Made by a program: the position numbers and the translations under genes. A stretch of 64,000 nucleotides of DNA. Source: CAYMZZ01 sp046297935 (GTDB taxonomy: Bacteria; Bacteroidota; Bacteroidia; Chitinophagales; Chitinophagaceae). The notes beneath the pieces are model-generated. The model was not told the DNA's origin. It saw only the letters and a list, made by a program, of their open reading frames with translations, and ran no database searches. Below, in pieces: positions 1 through 8,792 of the stretch. Positions within the stretch are counted from its first letter, which is position 1. Every line of letters starts with the position of its first letter. Location of the stretch: assembly GCA_046297935.1 (NCBI GenBank), contig JBKBHA010000010.1:73851-137850 (forward strand). The letters are read 5' to 3'.

Positions 1-1140
1 GTCGGCTACTCCCAGTACTTTAGCTGCATTCAGAGTGATGGCAGCCAACGCAGCTTCCTTGTCAAGCCCATAGGCAGCAGCAGTGCCCGCGTTAAATGCC
101 AGGTTGCGCCCGCGTGTCTGGCTATCGTCGTCGGAAATGGCAAACAACACCCCAGCTTTCTGCAGGATGGCCGCCGCTTTGTACGGTTGATCCACATCAT
201 CATCGGGTGAAGTGGGCAGGCTGTGAGGTTGTTGCAGAATTACGGATACGTTGTGTTCTTTCAGCAACTCGGGTATTTGCCAACTGTCGCTACCGCCAAC
301 AATCACCATATCAAAACCAAACTCTTTAACGAAGTCGAGCGCCAGCAACATCTGCTTCACCGTATTGGCGTGTACATACATTTTCTGCTTTTTATCAAAA
401 AGTTTGCGCACTGCTTCAAACTTCAGGTTAGTTTCTTCATGTTTGGGCTCGGCCAGATATGCTTTTGCTTCGCGGAAAAAGGATTTCAACTGCTCGATTT
501 TTTCAATACCTTCTTTTACCGGGTCGCGCTCACTGCCACCGCCACGACCACCGCCACCACCGAAACCACCAAAACCGCGGAAACGGGCCAACAGATTGGG
601 CATGTATACGTGCATGCCGGCATCAGTCTGATAAGCTGCATCGTCCCAGGTCCATGCGTCGAGCTGAACCACCGAGGAGCTACCTGCCAGCAGACTGCCC
701 TGAGGAATCACATTAGCCAGCAATACCCCATTGCTGCGAAGCGTGTTGATTACTTTGGAGTCGGTATTGTAGGCAACAATGGAGCGAACGTTAGGATTCA
801 GCTCTCCTATCTCCCTAACATCGCTACTGGCGCGTACAGACGAAATCTCTACCAGGCCGAGACTGCTGGTGGGCAGTATCAGACCAGGATAAACATGTTT
901 GCCTTTTGCATCCACAACGTTAGCTCCCGAAGCAGGCACCTGAATGTCGGTGCCAACTTTCGAAATCTTGCCATCGCGAATTTCTATTGTACCTTTTTCA
1001 ATTACGGTACCATTACCAACGTGAATAGTTGCGTTGGTAATATACTGAACAGATTTGCTTTCACGGGCTGGGTAAACCGTCTCCTGCGCAGAAGCAGTGA
1101 TCACAGACAGTACCAGCAGCGTGATGAATATATTTTTCAT
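1..1140 (-). CDS. Secreted amidohydrolase-superfamily protein, 3' end cut by window edge
   Basis: The reverse strand is open from an ATG at 1140 to base 1 without a stop, so 380 codons are visible and the C-terminus lies outside. The product starts with a signal peptide (MKNIFITLLVLSVITASAQE). It continues with the small beta-sandwich and barrel of imidazolonepropionase-like amidohydrolases: an ITNATIHVGNG strand, then KHVYPGLI at the point where the first metal ligands normally follow. The expected HxH is absent; the residues there read LPTSSLG. A glycine-rich stretch lies near residues 180-190, and a late NAGTAAAYGLDKEAALAAIT segment is typical of the family. It starts 10 bp after the stop of the next amidohydrolase gene, so the two are probably one operon. 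Without HxH it may be non-catalytic or a partner of its neighbour. The fold is confident, the substrate unknown. Confidence 0.8.
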   Translation of the reverse strand, partial: MKNIFITLLVLSVITASAQETVYPARESKSVQYITNATIHVGNGTVIEKGTIEIRDGKISKVGTDIQVPASGANVVDAKGKHVYPGLILPTSSLGLVEISSVRASSDVREIGELNPNVRSIVAYNTDSKVINTLRSNGVLLANVIPQGSLLAGSSSVVQLDAWTWDDAAYQTDAGMHVYMPNLLARFRGFGGFGGGGGRGGGSERDPVKEGIEKIEQLKSFFREAKAYLAEPKHEETNLKFEAVRKLFDKKQKMYVHANTVKQMLLALDFVKEFGFDMVIVGGSDSWQIPELLKEHNVSVILQQPHSLPTSPDDDVDQPYKAAAILQKAGVLFAISDDDSQTRGRNLAFNAGTAAAYGLDKEAALAAITLNAAKVLGVAD

Positions 1141-1150
1141 TACAGTTGGT

Positions 1151-4100
1151 TTATTTGTTTTCTGAAATCGAGTCGGCATCAATCACCAGCAATCCATGGC
1201 TGTGGCCATGGTCGCTACAGGTATGCATAATCTGGTAGCTGGGTTGAGCAGGCACCACAGGAACACCACTTCGTTTTTCGCCATTCATTTTGCGAATTAA
1301 ACGGTTGCGTTCCAAATCCACTGCCACCTGTAATTGCTGGTCCTTGTCGCGATCAAAATAAACCGTACCGTCTACGATCGTGTACAACGATTTGGCATAA
1401 ATACTCAGCGGATGATCGCTCCATACCACCACATCAGCATCTTTACCCTGTTTCAGGCTGCCCACCCTGTCATCTACATGAAGCATCCTGGCAGGGTTTA
1501 GCGTTACCATCTTCAGTGCGTCCTCTTCTGATACTCCTCCGTATTTCACCACTTTTGCTGCCTCCTGGTTCAATCGGCGCGCCATTTCAGCGTCGTCGGA
1601 ATTGATGGCCACATTCAGACCTACCTTATGCATAATAGCAGCATTGTAGGGGATCGCATCCTGTACTTCCATTTTGTAGGCCCACCAGTCACTAAAGGTA
1701 GATGCGTTGGCGCCATGCTCCTTCATTTTGTCAGCCACTTTATACCCTTCCAGAATATGGGTAAAAGTGTTGTATTTATAGCCCATCTGTTTGGCCACCT
1801 CAATGGATCCGGTAATCTCACTTTGCACATAAGAGTGGCAGGTAATATAGCGTTGCTCATTCAGGATTTCTACCAGGGCATCAAGCTCCAGATCGCGGCG
1901 TGGCGGCACCAGTCCTTTCTTGTCTTTTGCAGCATTATACTCCTTCCAGGTCTTTTCATAATCCTTGGCACGAGTGAAAGCGTCAATCAACACCTGTTCT
2001 ACGCCCATACGAGTATCGGGATAGCGGTTATTGTTGCTGCTATTGCCTACGGCCGACGAAGAACGCTTCACGTTTTCACCGAGTGCAAATTTGATTTGCC
2101 CTGTCCAGTTTTTAAATTTCAGATCCTCATCATTGGCACCCCAGCGGAGTTTGATCAGTTGGGTCTGACCGCCGATTACGTTGGCTGAGCCATGAAGAAT
2201 ATGAGAGGTAGTTACACCACCACTCAACTGACGGTAGATATTGATATCATCTGGATTAATATTATCTCCGATCCTAACCTCTGAAGTCACACTTTGTCCT
2301 CCCTCGTTGATCGAAGCAGCCGCAATATGCGAGTGCTCGTCAATAATGCCAGCTGTTACATGCTTGCCTGTACCATCAATAACACGGGCTCCACTGGCTG
2401 ACAAATTTTTACCGACCGATGCAATCTTGCCATTTTTGATCAGTACATCGGAGTTTTGCAACACACCTTCCTTTTCATTGGTCCAGACAGTCGCATTCCT
2501 GATCAAAATAGTTTCCTGTTGCGGCTTGTGTTCGGCATCCCATCCAAAAGCCATAAATGGATAAACAACTGAGCCGGTTTCGGGCACTGGTTTTTTACGA
2601 ACACTGTCCACTGCTGGTTCTACCGCTTTTATATATTTAGCCGACCAGCTAAGCGTGTTCCCGGACGAGTCTACACCAGTACCATTAAAATCCTTCCCAT
2701 TTTGCATTCCAGAAAGGCGAACCGCTGTAGCCGGCAAGGCAGCTTCGCCGCGACCCATACCGGGGCGCATGCCACCGGGAGCAGCGCCAGCCCGACGACG
2801 TGCCGCTGGTGCATAACTGATTTTAACCAGTTTTCCGTCATGTGTGAATCTAACCTGCATCGTGTCCGTTCCAACCAGGTTGGCTGAATTGGCTGATTTC
2901 ACTTCGAGCGAATATTTTTCCTTACCTGATGGAGTGTTGACCACCAGATCATACACTCCGGCAAAAGCGGACGGATCATCTTTCACATCATATTTGATAC
3001 CTTGAATCCAGTTGGCAATTATGCTCGTCTTTTCGCCGAAGATGGGTCCCGAAGTAATTAGGAAATTCGCAAACTTGCCCGCATCCAGGCTACCTACTAC
3101 ATCGTACACACCCAGCAATTGCGCTGGTGTCTTAGTAAGAGCTTCCATGGCCTTTTGCTCAGAAAGTCCAAAGTCCATCGCCTTGCGAAGATTTGGCCAG
3201 AATTGACTGGGTGAGCGCAGATCGGCGGTGGTGAGGCAAAAAGGAATGCCCGCTTTTTCAAAAGCAACGGCGTTCATAGGTGCCATTTCCCAGTGCTTCA
3301 TATCCTCCAAAGAAACGAAACGGGCAGCCTCGGGATCCTCTACGTCCATTGCCTGCGGGTAGTTAAGCGGCAAAATAAAACTGGCCTGGGTGTTCTTCAT
3401 TTCGGAAATACGCTGATATTCATCCTGACCAGCCTTGATAATAAACTGTACTCCAAACTCGTCGCCAATACGGTCAGCACGCAGATTATTCCATTTGTTG
3501 CCTGCTTCAAAAATCTGAGGCAGCGCCAGATTATCATTCCAGGCCTGTAGCGTAAGGTTCACGCCTTCTTTGGCTGGTTTTGTTTTATACCAGCGGGCAT
3601 CCAGAAATGTCTGGCGCAAAAGTGCTATTGTACCCATCATGCTGCTTGGGTAGCTTTGTCGACTGGTGCCGCGGCTGAAGGAATAATGAGCTGAAGCACG
3701 GTCCCGAACAATAACGAGGTTTTCGTTATTGTCGGCCAGCGTCACCACCGTGCCGGTGCCGCGCGCAATACCATCTTTCACATGCGTGAGAACGGTACCA
3801 AAGCCCGCTTCACGCAACGGCTTTGCCTTGGCATCATCAGTTGAAAAATTGCGATAGGCATCTACATCGGAGCGTAATGCCTGGTTCCAGCCAGAGGGAC
3901 CTTTTTCATTAGAATTCAGTTGGGGTTGCTGGCCAAAACTGAATCCACCCCCGCCGGCCTGTGGCTGGCTACCACCGATTCCGTAGTCGGTGTAAATATC
4001 AATGAATGAGGGATAAATGGACTTACCCTTACAATCAATCTCCACTGCACCGGCAGGCACCTTTATTCCGGCTCCTACTGAAACTATTTTTCCATCTTTC

Positions 4101-4288
4101 ACAACCAGGGTCGCATCCTGTATCGCGTTAATGCCATCTTTATAGATGGTGGCATGTGTAAAGGCGTAATGCCCATGCCGCGGATCGGCAATTCCGTTTT
4201 CGGGAAAAGTAACCTGTGCGGCCAGTGGCATCATACCCATAAGGGCAAGGCCAGCCAGCAGCTGTCGCAGGAGTTTTGGTTTTCTCAT
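1151..4288 (-). CDS. Secreted tandem (two-domain) amidohydrolase
   Basis: Product of 1045 residues from the ATG at 4288. A longer reading frame runs upstream into repeat DNA and is rejected because MRKPKLLRQLLAGLALMGMM starts a clear signal peptide. Two amidohydrolase units lie in tandem. The N-terminal unit (about residues 30-500) has the strand ATIYKDGINAIQDATLVVKDG, but its metal site reads SFIDIYTDYG, with no HxH. The C-terminal unit (about 590-1045) has TAGIIDEHSHIAAAS, a true HxH, plus later histidines (TCHSYVQSE, FTHILEGYK) and the NSDDAEMARR aspartate. Only the second half therefore looks able to bind metal. Family members include dipeptidases and imidazolonepropionases; the substrate cannot be read here. 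The gene is followed after 10 bp by another amidohydrolase that also lacks HxH. Confidence 0.88.
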   Translation of the reverse strand: MRKPKLLRQLLAGLALMGMMPLAAQVTFPENGIADPRHGHYAFTHATIYKDGINAIQDATLVVKDGKIVSVGAGIKVPAGAVEIDCKGKSIYPSFIDIYTDYGIGGSQPQAGGGGFSFGQQPQLNSNEKGPSGWNQALRSDVDAYRNFSTDDAKAKPLREAGFGTVLTHVKDGIARGTGTVVTLADNNENLVIVRDRASAHYSFSRGTSRQSYPSSMMGTIALLRQTFLDARWYKTKPAKEGVNLTLQAWNDNLALPQIFEAGNKWNNLRADRIGDEFGVQFIIKAGQDEYQRISEMKNTQASFILPLNYPQAMDVEDPEAARFVSLEDMKHWEMAPMNAVAFEKAGIPFCLTTADLRSPSQFWPNLRKAMDFGLSEQKAMEALTKTPAQLLGVYDVVGSLDAGKFANFLITSGPIFGEKTSIIANWIQGIKYDVKDDPSAFAGVYDLVVNTPSGKEKYSLEVKSANSANLVGTDTMQVRFTHDGKLVKISYAPAARRRAGAAPGGMRPGMGRGEAALPATAVRLSGMQNGKDFNGTGVDSSGNTLSWSAKYIKAVEPAVDSVRKKPVPETGSVVYPFMAFGWDAEHKPQQETILIRNATVWTNEKEGVLQNSDVLIKNGKIASVGKNLSASGARVIDGTGKHVTAGIIDEHSHIAAASINEGGQSVTSEVRIGDNINPDDINIYRQLSGGVTTSHILHGSANVIGGQTQLIKLRWGANDEDLKFKNWTGQIKFALGENVKRSSSAVGNSSNNNRYPDTRMGVEQVLIDAFTRAKDYEKTWKEYNAAKDKKGLVPPRRDLELDALVEILNEQRYITCHSYVQSEITGSIEVAKQMGYKYNTFTHILEGYKVADKMKEHGANASTFSDWWAYKMEVQDAIPYNAAIMHKVGLNVAINSDDAEMARRLNQEAAKVVKYGGVSEEDALKMVTLNPARMLHVDDRVGSLKQGKDADVVVWSDHPLSIYAKSLYTIVDGTVYFDRDKDQQLQVAVDLERNRLIRKMNGEKRSGVPVVPAQPSYQIMHTCSDHGHSHGLLVIDADSISENK

Positions 4289-4378
4289 TCTTGAAGTGAT
4301 TTTTGATATTAGAAGATTTTTTCGTCGAAACCTTGTGGCGGATAAGGAAGCCGAATTTAAGGGAAAAAGGAGATATCG

Positions 4379-4610
4379 CCTTTGGCGAATGTGCAAATGT
4401 GCAAATGTGCAAATGTGGAAATGTGGAAATGTGGAAACCTGACGGCAGGCAGGTATGCATATGGATAATTTGGTAATTTGTGCAGGCCTGAGAAAAATCC
4501 GACAAATGGAAAATGCACAGATAACGAAATTGACCGTTTGCACATTTCCACATTTGCACATTTTCACATTCGCCGAAGGCGCCATTTCCACATTTGCACA
4601 TTGCCCACGG
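4379..4610. repeat. Inverted octamer repeat element, copy A
   Basis: This fills most of the 359-bp gap between two divergent genes. Left arm: six units of GTGCAAAT/GTGGAAAT at 4391-4438. Right arm: units ATTTCCAC/ATTTGCAC at about 4536-4602, i.e. the same unit on the other strand. Between them lies CCTGACGGCAGGCAGG and about 80 bp of non-repeated sequence. GGCGAATG on the left and CATTCGCCGAAGGCGCC on the right are further shared modules. Related copies lie at 8634-8767, 18154-18232 and 35023-35087. The element is non-coding; open frames through it are artefacts. Confidence 0.85.
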
Positions 4611-4628
4611 CACTTTGCGTTACCTTTG
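4601..4628 (+). promoter_or_regulatory. Bacteroidota-type promoter of deoC
   Basis: The -7 box TACCTTTG lies at 4621-4628, matching TAnnTTTG. A TTG at 4601-4603, 17 bp upstream, may be the -33 element and lies at the edge of the repeat element. The deoC start is at 4648, giving a leader of about 15 nt. Confidence 0.5.
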
Positions 4629-4647
4629 ACTACCTAAACGTTTTCTT

Positions 4648-5580
4648 ATGGCGAAGGCCGCCAAATCATATCAACGTCCAGTATTTCAACAATCCTTTGC
4701 TCAAAGCCCGGCTGTTGATCAGACCGGCATAGAGGAACGGGCCGCCCGGATTTCTACCAGAAGTATTAAAAAAGAATCGAAGCAGAACGGGCTGAAGCTG
4801 GTGTTAAACATGATCGACTTAACAACTCTTGAAGGCAAGGACACTAAAGGAAAAGTAAAGCAACTCTGCTACAAGGCACGCCACCTGCACGATGCGTTGC
4901 CGGGTTTACCAACAGTTGCGGCAGTTTGCGTTTATCCCAGCATGGTTAGTACTGCCCGTGAAGCATTGGGCAACTCCGGCATCCGGATTGCTGCTGTAGC
5001 TACCGCCTTTCCCAGTGGACAGGCACCAAGAGATGTGAAAATTCGTGATACCCGATTTGCTGTTGCCGAAGGAGCAGACGAAATTGATATGGTCATCAGT
5101 CGCGGAAAATTTCATGAAGGCGAATACAATTTTGTTTTCGACGAAATAGCAGCTATCAAAGAAGCCTGTGGTGAAGCGAGGCTGAAAGTGATTTTAGAAA
5201 CGGGTGAATTGGGCAGTTACGACAAAGTGCGGCGCGCAAGTGATATAGCAATGCATGCGGGCGCGGATTTCATCAAAACCTCAACGGGCAAAATACAGCC
5301 TGCCGCTACCCTGCCCGTCACGCTCGTGATGCTTGAGGCTATTCGCGACTTTTACTACAACACAGGAAAAATGGTTGGGATGAAACCAGCCGGAGGAATT
5401 TCCAAATCAAAACTGGCATTGCATTACCTGGTGATGGTAAAAGAAATACTGGGCGACGCCTGGCTCAACAATCGCTGGTTTCGATTTGGCGCAAGCAGCC
5501 TGGCCAACGATGTACTGATGCAATTGATGAAAGAAGAAACGGGGGCCTACCAGTCGGCTGCTTATTTTTCAGTAGATTGA
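4648..5580 (+). CDS. deoC: Deoxyribose-phosphate aldolase
   Basis: Product of 310 residues. DeoC cleaves 2-deoxyribose 5-phosphate to acetaldehyde and glyceraldehyde 3-phosphate, in cytosolic deoxynucleoside catabolism. The class I aldolase core runs from about residue 50 to 300: EIDMVISRGKFHEGEY, KVILETGEL, and GADFIKTSTGK, where Lys210 is the expected Schiff-base lysine, then GMKPAGGIS with the second lysine. An N-terminal extension of about 45 residues makes it longer than the usual 220-260. It is first of three genes; two aldehyde dehydrogenase homologues follow at 40 and 20 bp, a common arrangement that removes the acetaldehyde. Confidence 0.93.
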   Translation: MAKAAKSYQRPVFQQSFAQSPAVDQTGIEERAARISTRSIKKESKQNGLKLVLNMIDLTTLEGKDTKGKVKQLCYKARHLHDALPGLPTVAAVCVYPSMVSTAREALGNSGIRIAAVATAFPSGQAPRDVKIRDTRFAVAEGADEIDMVISRGKFHEGEYNFVFDEIAAIKEACGEARLKVILETGELGSYDKVRRASDIAMHAGADFIKTSTGKIQPAATLPVTLVMLEAIRDFYYNTGKMVGMKPAGGISKSKLALHYLVMVKEILGDAWLNNRWFRFGASSLANDVLMQLMKEETGAYQSAAYFSVD

Positions 5581-5620
5581 TTATATAAACTCAGATTGGG
5601 TTAATTCAAAACAACTTGCT

Positions 5621-7123
5621 ATGGCAGCACCTGCCGGAAAAAAGAAAAAGAATTCGAATACGGTCAAACTTCAATTCGATACCGACTGGAGTTATGCCCC
5701 CGCGCCGGAGTCAACTTCAGCCGCAAAAATCGATGAGCAGTACAACTTCTATATCGATGGAAAATGGCAGGCACCTTCGTCGGGCCAATATTTTGATACG
5801 ATCAACCCTGCGACCGAAGCCCGCCTCTCATCAGTGGCCGACGCTTCAGAAGCTGATGTTGACAAAGCCGTAAAGGCCGCCAGAAAAGCCTATGATGGTG
5901 TTTGGGGTAAAATGCCGGCCCGCGAAAGAGCTAAATACATCTTTCGGATTGCAAGAATGTTACAGGAGAAAGCAAGAGAGTTTGCGATCATCGAAAGCAT
6001 GGATGGCGGAAAGCCAATTCGTGAAAGTCGCGATTTTGATGTGCCGACCGCAGCAAACCATTTTTTTTATTACGCTGGCTGGGCCGACAAACTCGAATAT
6101 GCTTTTCCCAACCGGCAATGCCGCTCTCTTGGCGTGGCCGGACAGATTATTCCCTGGAATTTTCCGCTGCTGATGGCAGCCTGGAAAATTGCGCCGGCAC
6201 TGGCAACCGGGAATACAGTGGTGCTAAAACCCGCCGAGACCACACCCCTCACAGCACTCAAACTCGCCGAAATAATTCAGGAAGCAGATCTGCCGCCAGG
6301 TGTCGTCAACATCATCACCGGTGCGGGAGCAACGGGCGCAGCGCTTGTAAAACATCCGGGAATTGACAAAATTGCCTTTACAGGCTCAACCGAAGTAGGC
6401 AAGCTTATACAAAAAGCAATAGCCGGCACGAGCAAAAAAGCAACCCTGGAGTTGGGCGGTAAAGCAGCTAATATCATATTCGAAGATGCTCCACTCGATC
6501 AGGCGGTGGAAGGGGTTGTGAATGGCATCTTCTTCAATCAGGGTCATGTTTGCTGCGCTGGCTCACGTCTGTATGTGCAGGAATCAGTTGCCCGGCAGGT
6601 TATTCGCAAGTTGAAAGATCGGATGGAAACCCTCATAGTGGGTGATCCCCTGGATAAAAACACTGATATCGGCGCCATCAACAGTCGCCAGCAACTGGAT
6701 ACCATTCAGCGCTATTTAGCAATTGGTAAGAAAGAAGGGGCTGAAATGTATCAGAGTTCCTGTCAGCTACCACGCAAGGGATTTTACTGCCGCCCCACCC
6801 TATTTACCAATGTTGCCCAAAGCAATCGAATTGCACAGGAAGAAATTTTTGGTCCCGTACTGGCAATTTTAACCTTCCGGACAGAAGATGAAGTGATTGA
6901 AAAAGCCAATAACTCACCCTACGGACTCAGTGCCGGAGTGTGGACTGACAAGGGATCGAAAATTTTCAACATGACCCGTCGTATGCGTACCGGAGTGGTG
7001 TGGGCAAATACATTCAACAAATTTGATCCCAGCTCTCCTTTTGGCGGATACAAGGAAAGCGGTTATGGACGCGAAGGAGGTTTGCACGGACTTATGCCCT
7101 ATGTGGATCTTTCACCATTATAA
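5621..7123 (+). CDS. Aldehyde dehydrogenase (NAD(P)+-dependent)
   Basis: Full-length ALDH of 500 residues. After a lysine-rich start of about 40 residues come YIDGKWQAP, the NAD-site IPWNFPLLM, the TGSTEVG turn, LELGGKAANI with the general-base Glu, and FFNQGHVCCAG, where Cys311 is the expected catalytic thiol. EEIFGPVL and the C-terminal PFGGYKESGYGREGG are also present. All key residues are there. As the second gene of the deoC operon it most likely oxidises acetaldehyde to acetate, though substrate range cannot be set from sequence. It is followed 20 bp later by a half-length paralogue. Confidence 0.93.
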   Translation: MAAPAGKKKKNSNTVKLQFDTDWSYAPAPESTSAAKIDEQYNFYIDGKWQAPSSGQYFDTINPATEARLSSVADASEADVDKAVKAARKAYDGVWGKMPARERAKYIFRIARMLQEKAREFAIIESMDGGKPIRESRDFDVPTAANHFFYYAGWADKLEYAFPNRQCRSLGVAGQIIPWNFPLLMAAWKIAPALATGNTVVLKPAETTPLTALKLAEIIQEADLPPGVVNIITGAGATGAALVKHPGIDKIAFTGSTEVGKLIQKAIAGTSKKATLELGGKAANIIFEDAPLDQAVEGVVNGIFFNQGHVCCAGSRLYVQESVARQVIRKLKDRMETLIVGDPLDKNTDIGAINSRQQLDTIQRYLAIGKKEGAEMYQSSCQLPRKGFYCRPTLFTNVAQSNRIAQEEIFGPVLAILTFRTEDEVIEKANNSPYGLSAGVWTDKGSKIFNMTRRMRTGVVWANTFNKFDPSSPFGGYKESGYGREGGLHGLMPYVDLSPL

Positions 7124-7143
7124 AGAACCGAAAAAGTAACACT

Positions 7144-8043
7144 ATGGCCGAGAAAAAAATGGAAAGGATTTCAATACTGAAAACATATAAGATCTATATC
7201 AATGGTCAGTTTCCCCGAACTGAATCAGGACGATACTATTCGCCGGTAAACAAAAAGGGAGAAAAACTTGCCAACGTTTGCCTAAGCTCGCGTAAAGATT
7301 TTCGCGAAGCAGTAGTAGCCGCACGTGGCGCTTTCGGTGGCTGGAGCAGCCGCTCAGCTTTTAACCGAAGCCAGATACTTTATCGAATGGCCGAAATGCT
7401 GGAAGGACGTAAATCGCAGTTTCGTGAAGAACTGATGAGTATGGATGCCACTGGGGTCGAAGCTGACAACGAACTAAACGCCTGCATCGATCGGCTGGTT
7501 TATTATGCAGGATGGTGCGATAAATACGCCGCCCTGTTTAGCTCGGTGAACCCGGTAGCCAGCTCTCATTTTAATTTTTCTGTTCCGGAGCCGATGGGTG
7601 TAGTTGCAATTGTAGCGCCACAATCAACTGCGCTGCTGGGGCTGGTCTCGCTTATGGCACCTGTTATCGCCGGCGGCAACACCTGCATTATTGTAGCAAG
7701 CGAAACCAAACCGCTTGCGGCTGTCACCTTTGCCGAGGCACTTCATTCTTCAGATCTGCCGGCAGGAGTAGTTAATATACTCACTGGCAAGCCTGCTGAG
7801 TTGCTTCCATGGATGGCAGAGCATATGGATGTGAATGCCCTTCTATTTGCAGAAAAAGATGGAGCCGGCAAACAGATGCTCCGCGAAAAAGCGTCGGCAA
7901 ACCTCAAGCGAGTTCATTTTTACGATCATTTGCAATGGCAGGATAGCAAAAGTGAATCGCCCTATCTGATCCTGGATTGTCAGGAACTGAAGACCACCTG
8001 GCACCCAATTGAAAATATAGCGGGCTCAGGGAGCGGGTACTAA
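7144..8043 (+). CDS. Half-length aldehyde dehydrogenase homologue without catalytic cysteine
   Basis: Product of 299 residues matching only the N-terminal (NAD-binding) part of ALDH: YINGQFPRTESGRYY, VVAARGAFGGWSS, LVYYAGWCDKYAA, VVAIVAPQS, AGGNTCIIVASETKPLA and DLPAGVVNILTG. It ends with its own stop before the region that holds the catalytic Cys and the C-terminal signature, and no leftover ALDH sequence follows, so it looks like a stable short gene and not a fresh truncation. The order deoC, ALDH, short ALDH resembles a split form of the two-domain ALDH16 type, whose second unit also lacks the thiol. A structural or regulatory partner role is inferred. Confidence 0.8.
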   Translation: MAEKKMERISILKTYKIYINGQFPRTESGRYYSPVNKKGEKLANVCLSSRKDFREAVVAARGAFGGWSSRSAFNRSQILYRMAEMLEGRKSQFREELMSMDATGVEADNELNACIDRLVYYAGWCDKYAALFSSVNPVASSHFNFSVPEPMGVVAIVAPQSTALLGLVSLMAPVIAGGNTCIIVASETKPLAAVTFAEALHSSDLPAGVVNILTGKPAELLPWMAEHMDVNALLFAEKDGAGKQMLREKASANLKRVHFYDHLQWQDSKSESPYLILDCQELKTTWHPIENIAGSGSGY

Positions 8044-8179
8044 CAAAAAGCTGAATTTTTCTCTGAGCAGGCCGGCTTGGTATTGTATTTGCAACTACTG
8101 CCCATGCAACGATAAACGCCGCTAATACATCTTTCGAGGGTAAATGCGGGCCAACGAACCATATTAAAAGGAACCAGAG

Positions 8180-8632
8180 ATGAAACTTCTTTTTTCACTA
8201 CTCACTGTGTTTGCCTCTTCTCTATTAGCTGCTCAAACTACAGCAACGAATGTGTACGATAGTGCACAGTCATCGGTGCAGGTACACAAAGATTCCCGTA
8301 TCGACCTGTTGATGGCCAAACAGGCCCAGATCAACGAAGAAACCAGCCGCAACGCCCGGCGCACGGCCAAGGGTTTTCGTATCATGATCATCAGCACCAG
8401 CAGCCGCGAGGAGGCACTGTCGGCAAAGACCACGATCTACGCCAATTTCCCCGAATTAAAAGCCTACCTCTGGCATCAAACTCCTTTTTATAAATTGAAA
8501 TGTGGCAATTTCAAAGACCGAAAGGAAGCTGAGTCCTATCAGACCCGCCTGAACCTGTATTTCCCAAAAGGAGTATACGTAATCAGCGACGTCATTGAAA
8601 TGAAACCCGGATCCGGGGAGGAAATGCTCTGA
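8180..8632 (+). CDS. Secreted SPOR-domain-like protein
   Basis: Product of 150 residues. The signal peptide is MKLLFSLLTVFASSLLAAQ. Residues about 30-70 are polar and likely helical. The C-terminal 75 residues (GFRIMIISTSSREEALSAK, then FYKLKCGNFKDRKEAESY, then GVYVISDVIEM) fit the SPOR fold, which binds denuded glycan strands of peptidoglycan at division sites or the cell wall. The match is by pattern only. No partner gene is adjacent; a repeat element begins at its stop codon. Confidence 0.7.
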   Translation: MKLLFSLLTVFASSLLAAQTTATNVYDSAQSSVQVHKDSRIDLLMAKQAQINEETSRNARRTAKGFRIMIISTSSREEALSAKTTIYANFPELKAYLWHQTPFYKLKCGNFKDRKEAESYQTRLNLYFPKGVYVISDVIEMKPGSGEEML

Positions 8633-8633
8633 C

Positions 8634-8767
8634 AAATGCGGAAATGTGCAAATGTGGAAATGTGCAAATGGTCAATTTGGCAATTTGCACACTTTCACAT
8701 TTTCACATTTGCACATTTGCACATTCGCCGAAGGCGCCATTTCCACATTTGCCGAAGGCGCCATTTG
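8634..8767. repeat. Inverted octamer repeat element, copy B
   Basis: The element starts right at the stop of the preceding gene. Left arm: GTGCAAAT/GTGGAAAT units at about 8636-8670. Right arm: ATTTGCAC/ATTTTCAC units at about 8684-8725, then two copies of the CGCCGAAGGCGCC module at 8726-8738 and 8751-8762. It shares units and modules with copy A at 4379-4610. Confidence 0.85.
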
Positions 8768-8780
8768 AACGGCGCTTTCT

Positions 8781-8788
8781 TATTTTCG
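8781..8788 (+). promoter_or_regulatory. -7 promoter box abutting the start codon
   Basis: TATTTTCG differs by one base from TAnnTTTG and ends 4 nt before the ATG at 8793. Transcription starting at the usual distance would begin at or next to the A of the start codon, i.e. a leaderless mRNA. Confidence 0.45.
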
Positions 8789-8792
8789 CATA

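Noticed and set aside
223..1230. Long plus-strand reading frame
   Set aside because: It is the complement of the amidohydrolase gene, has no domain and no start context.
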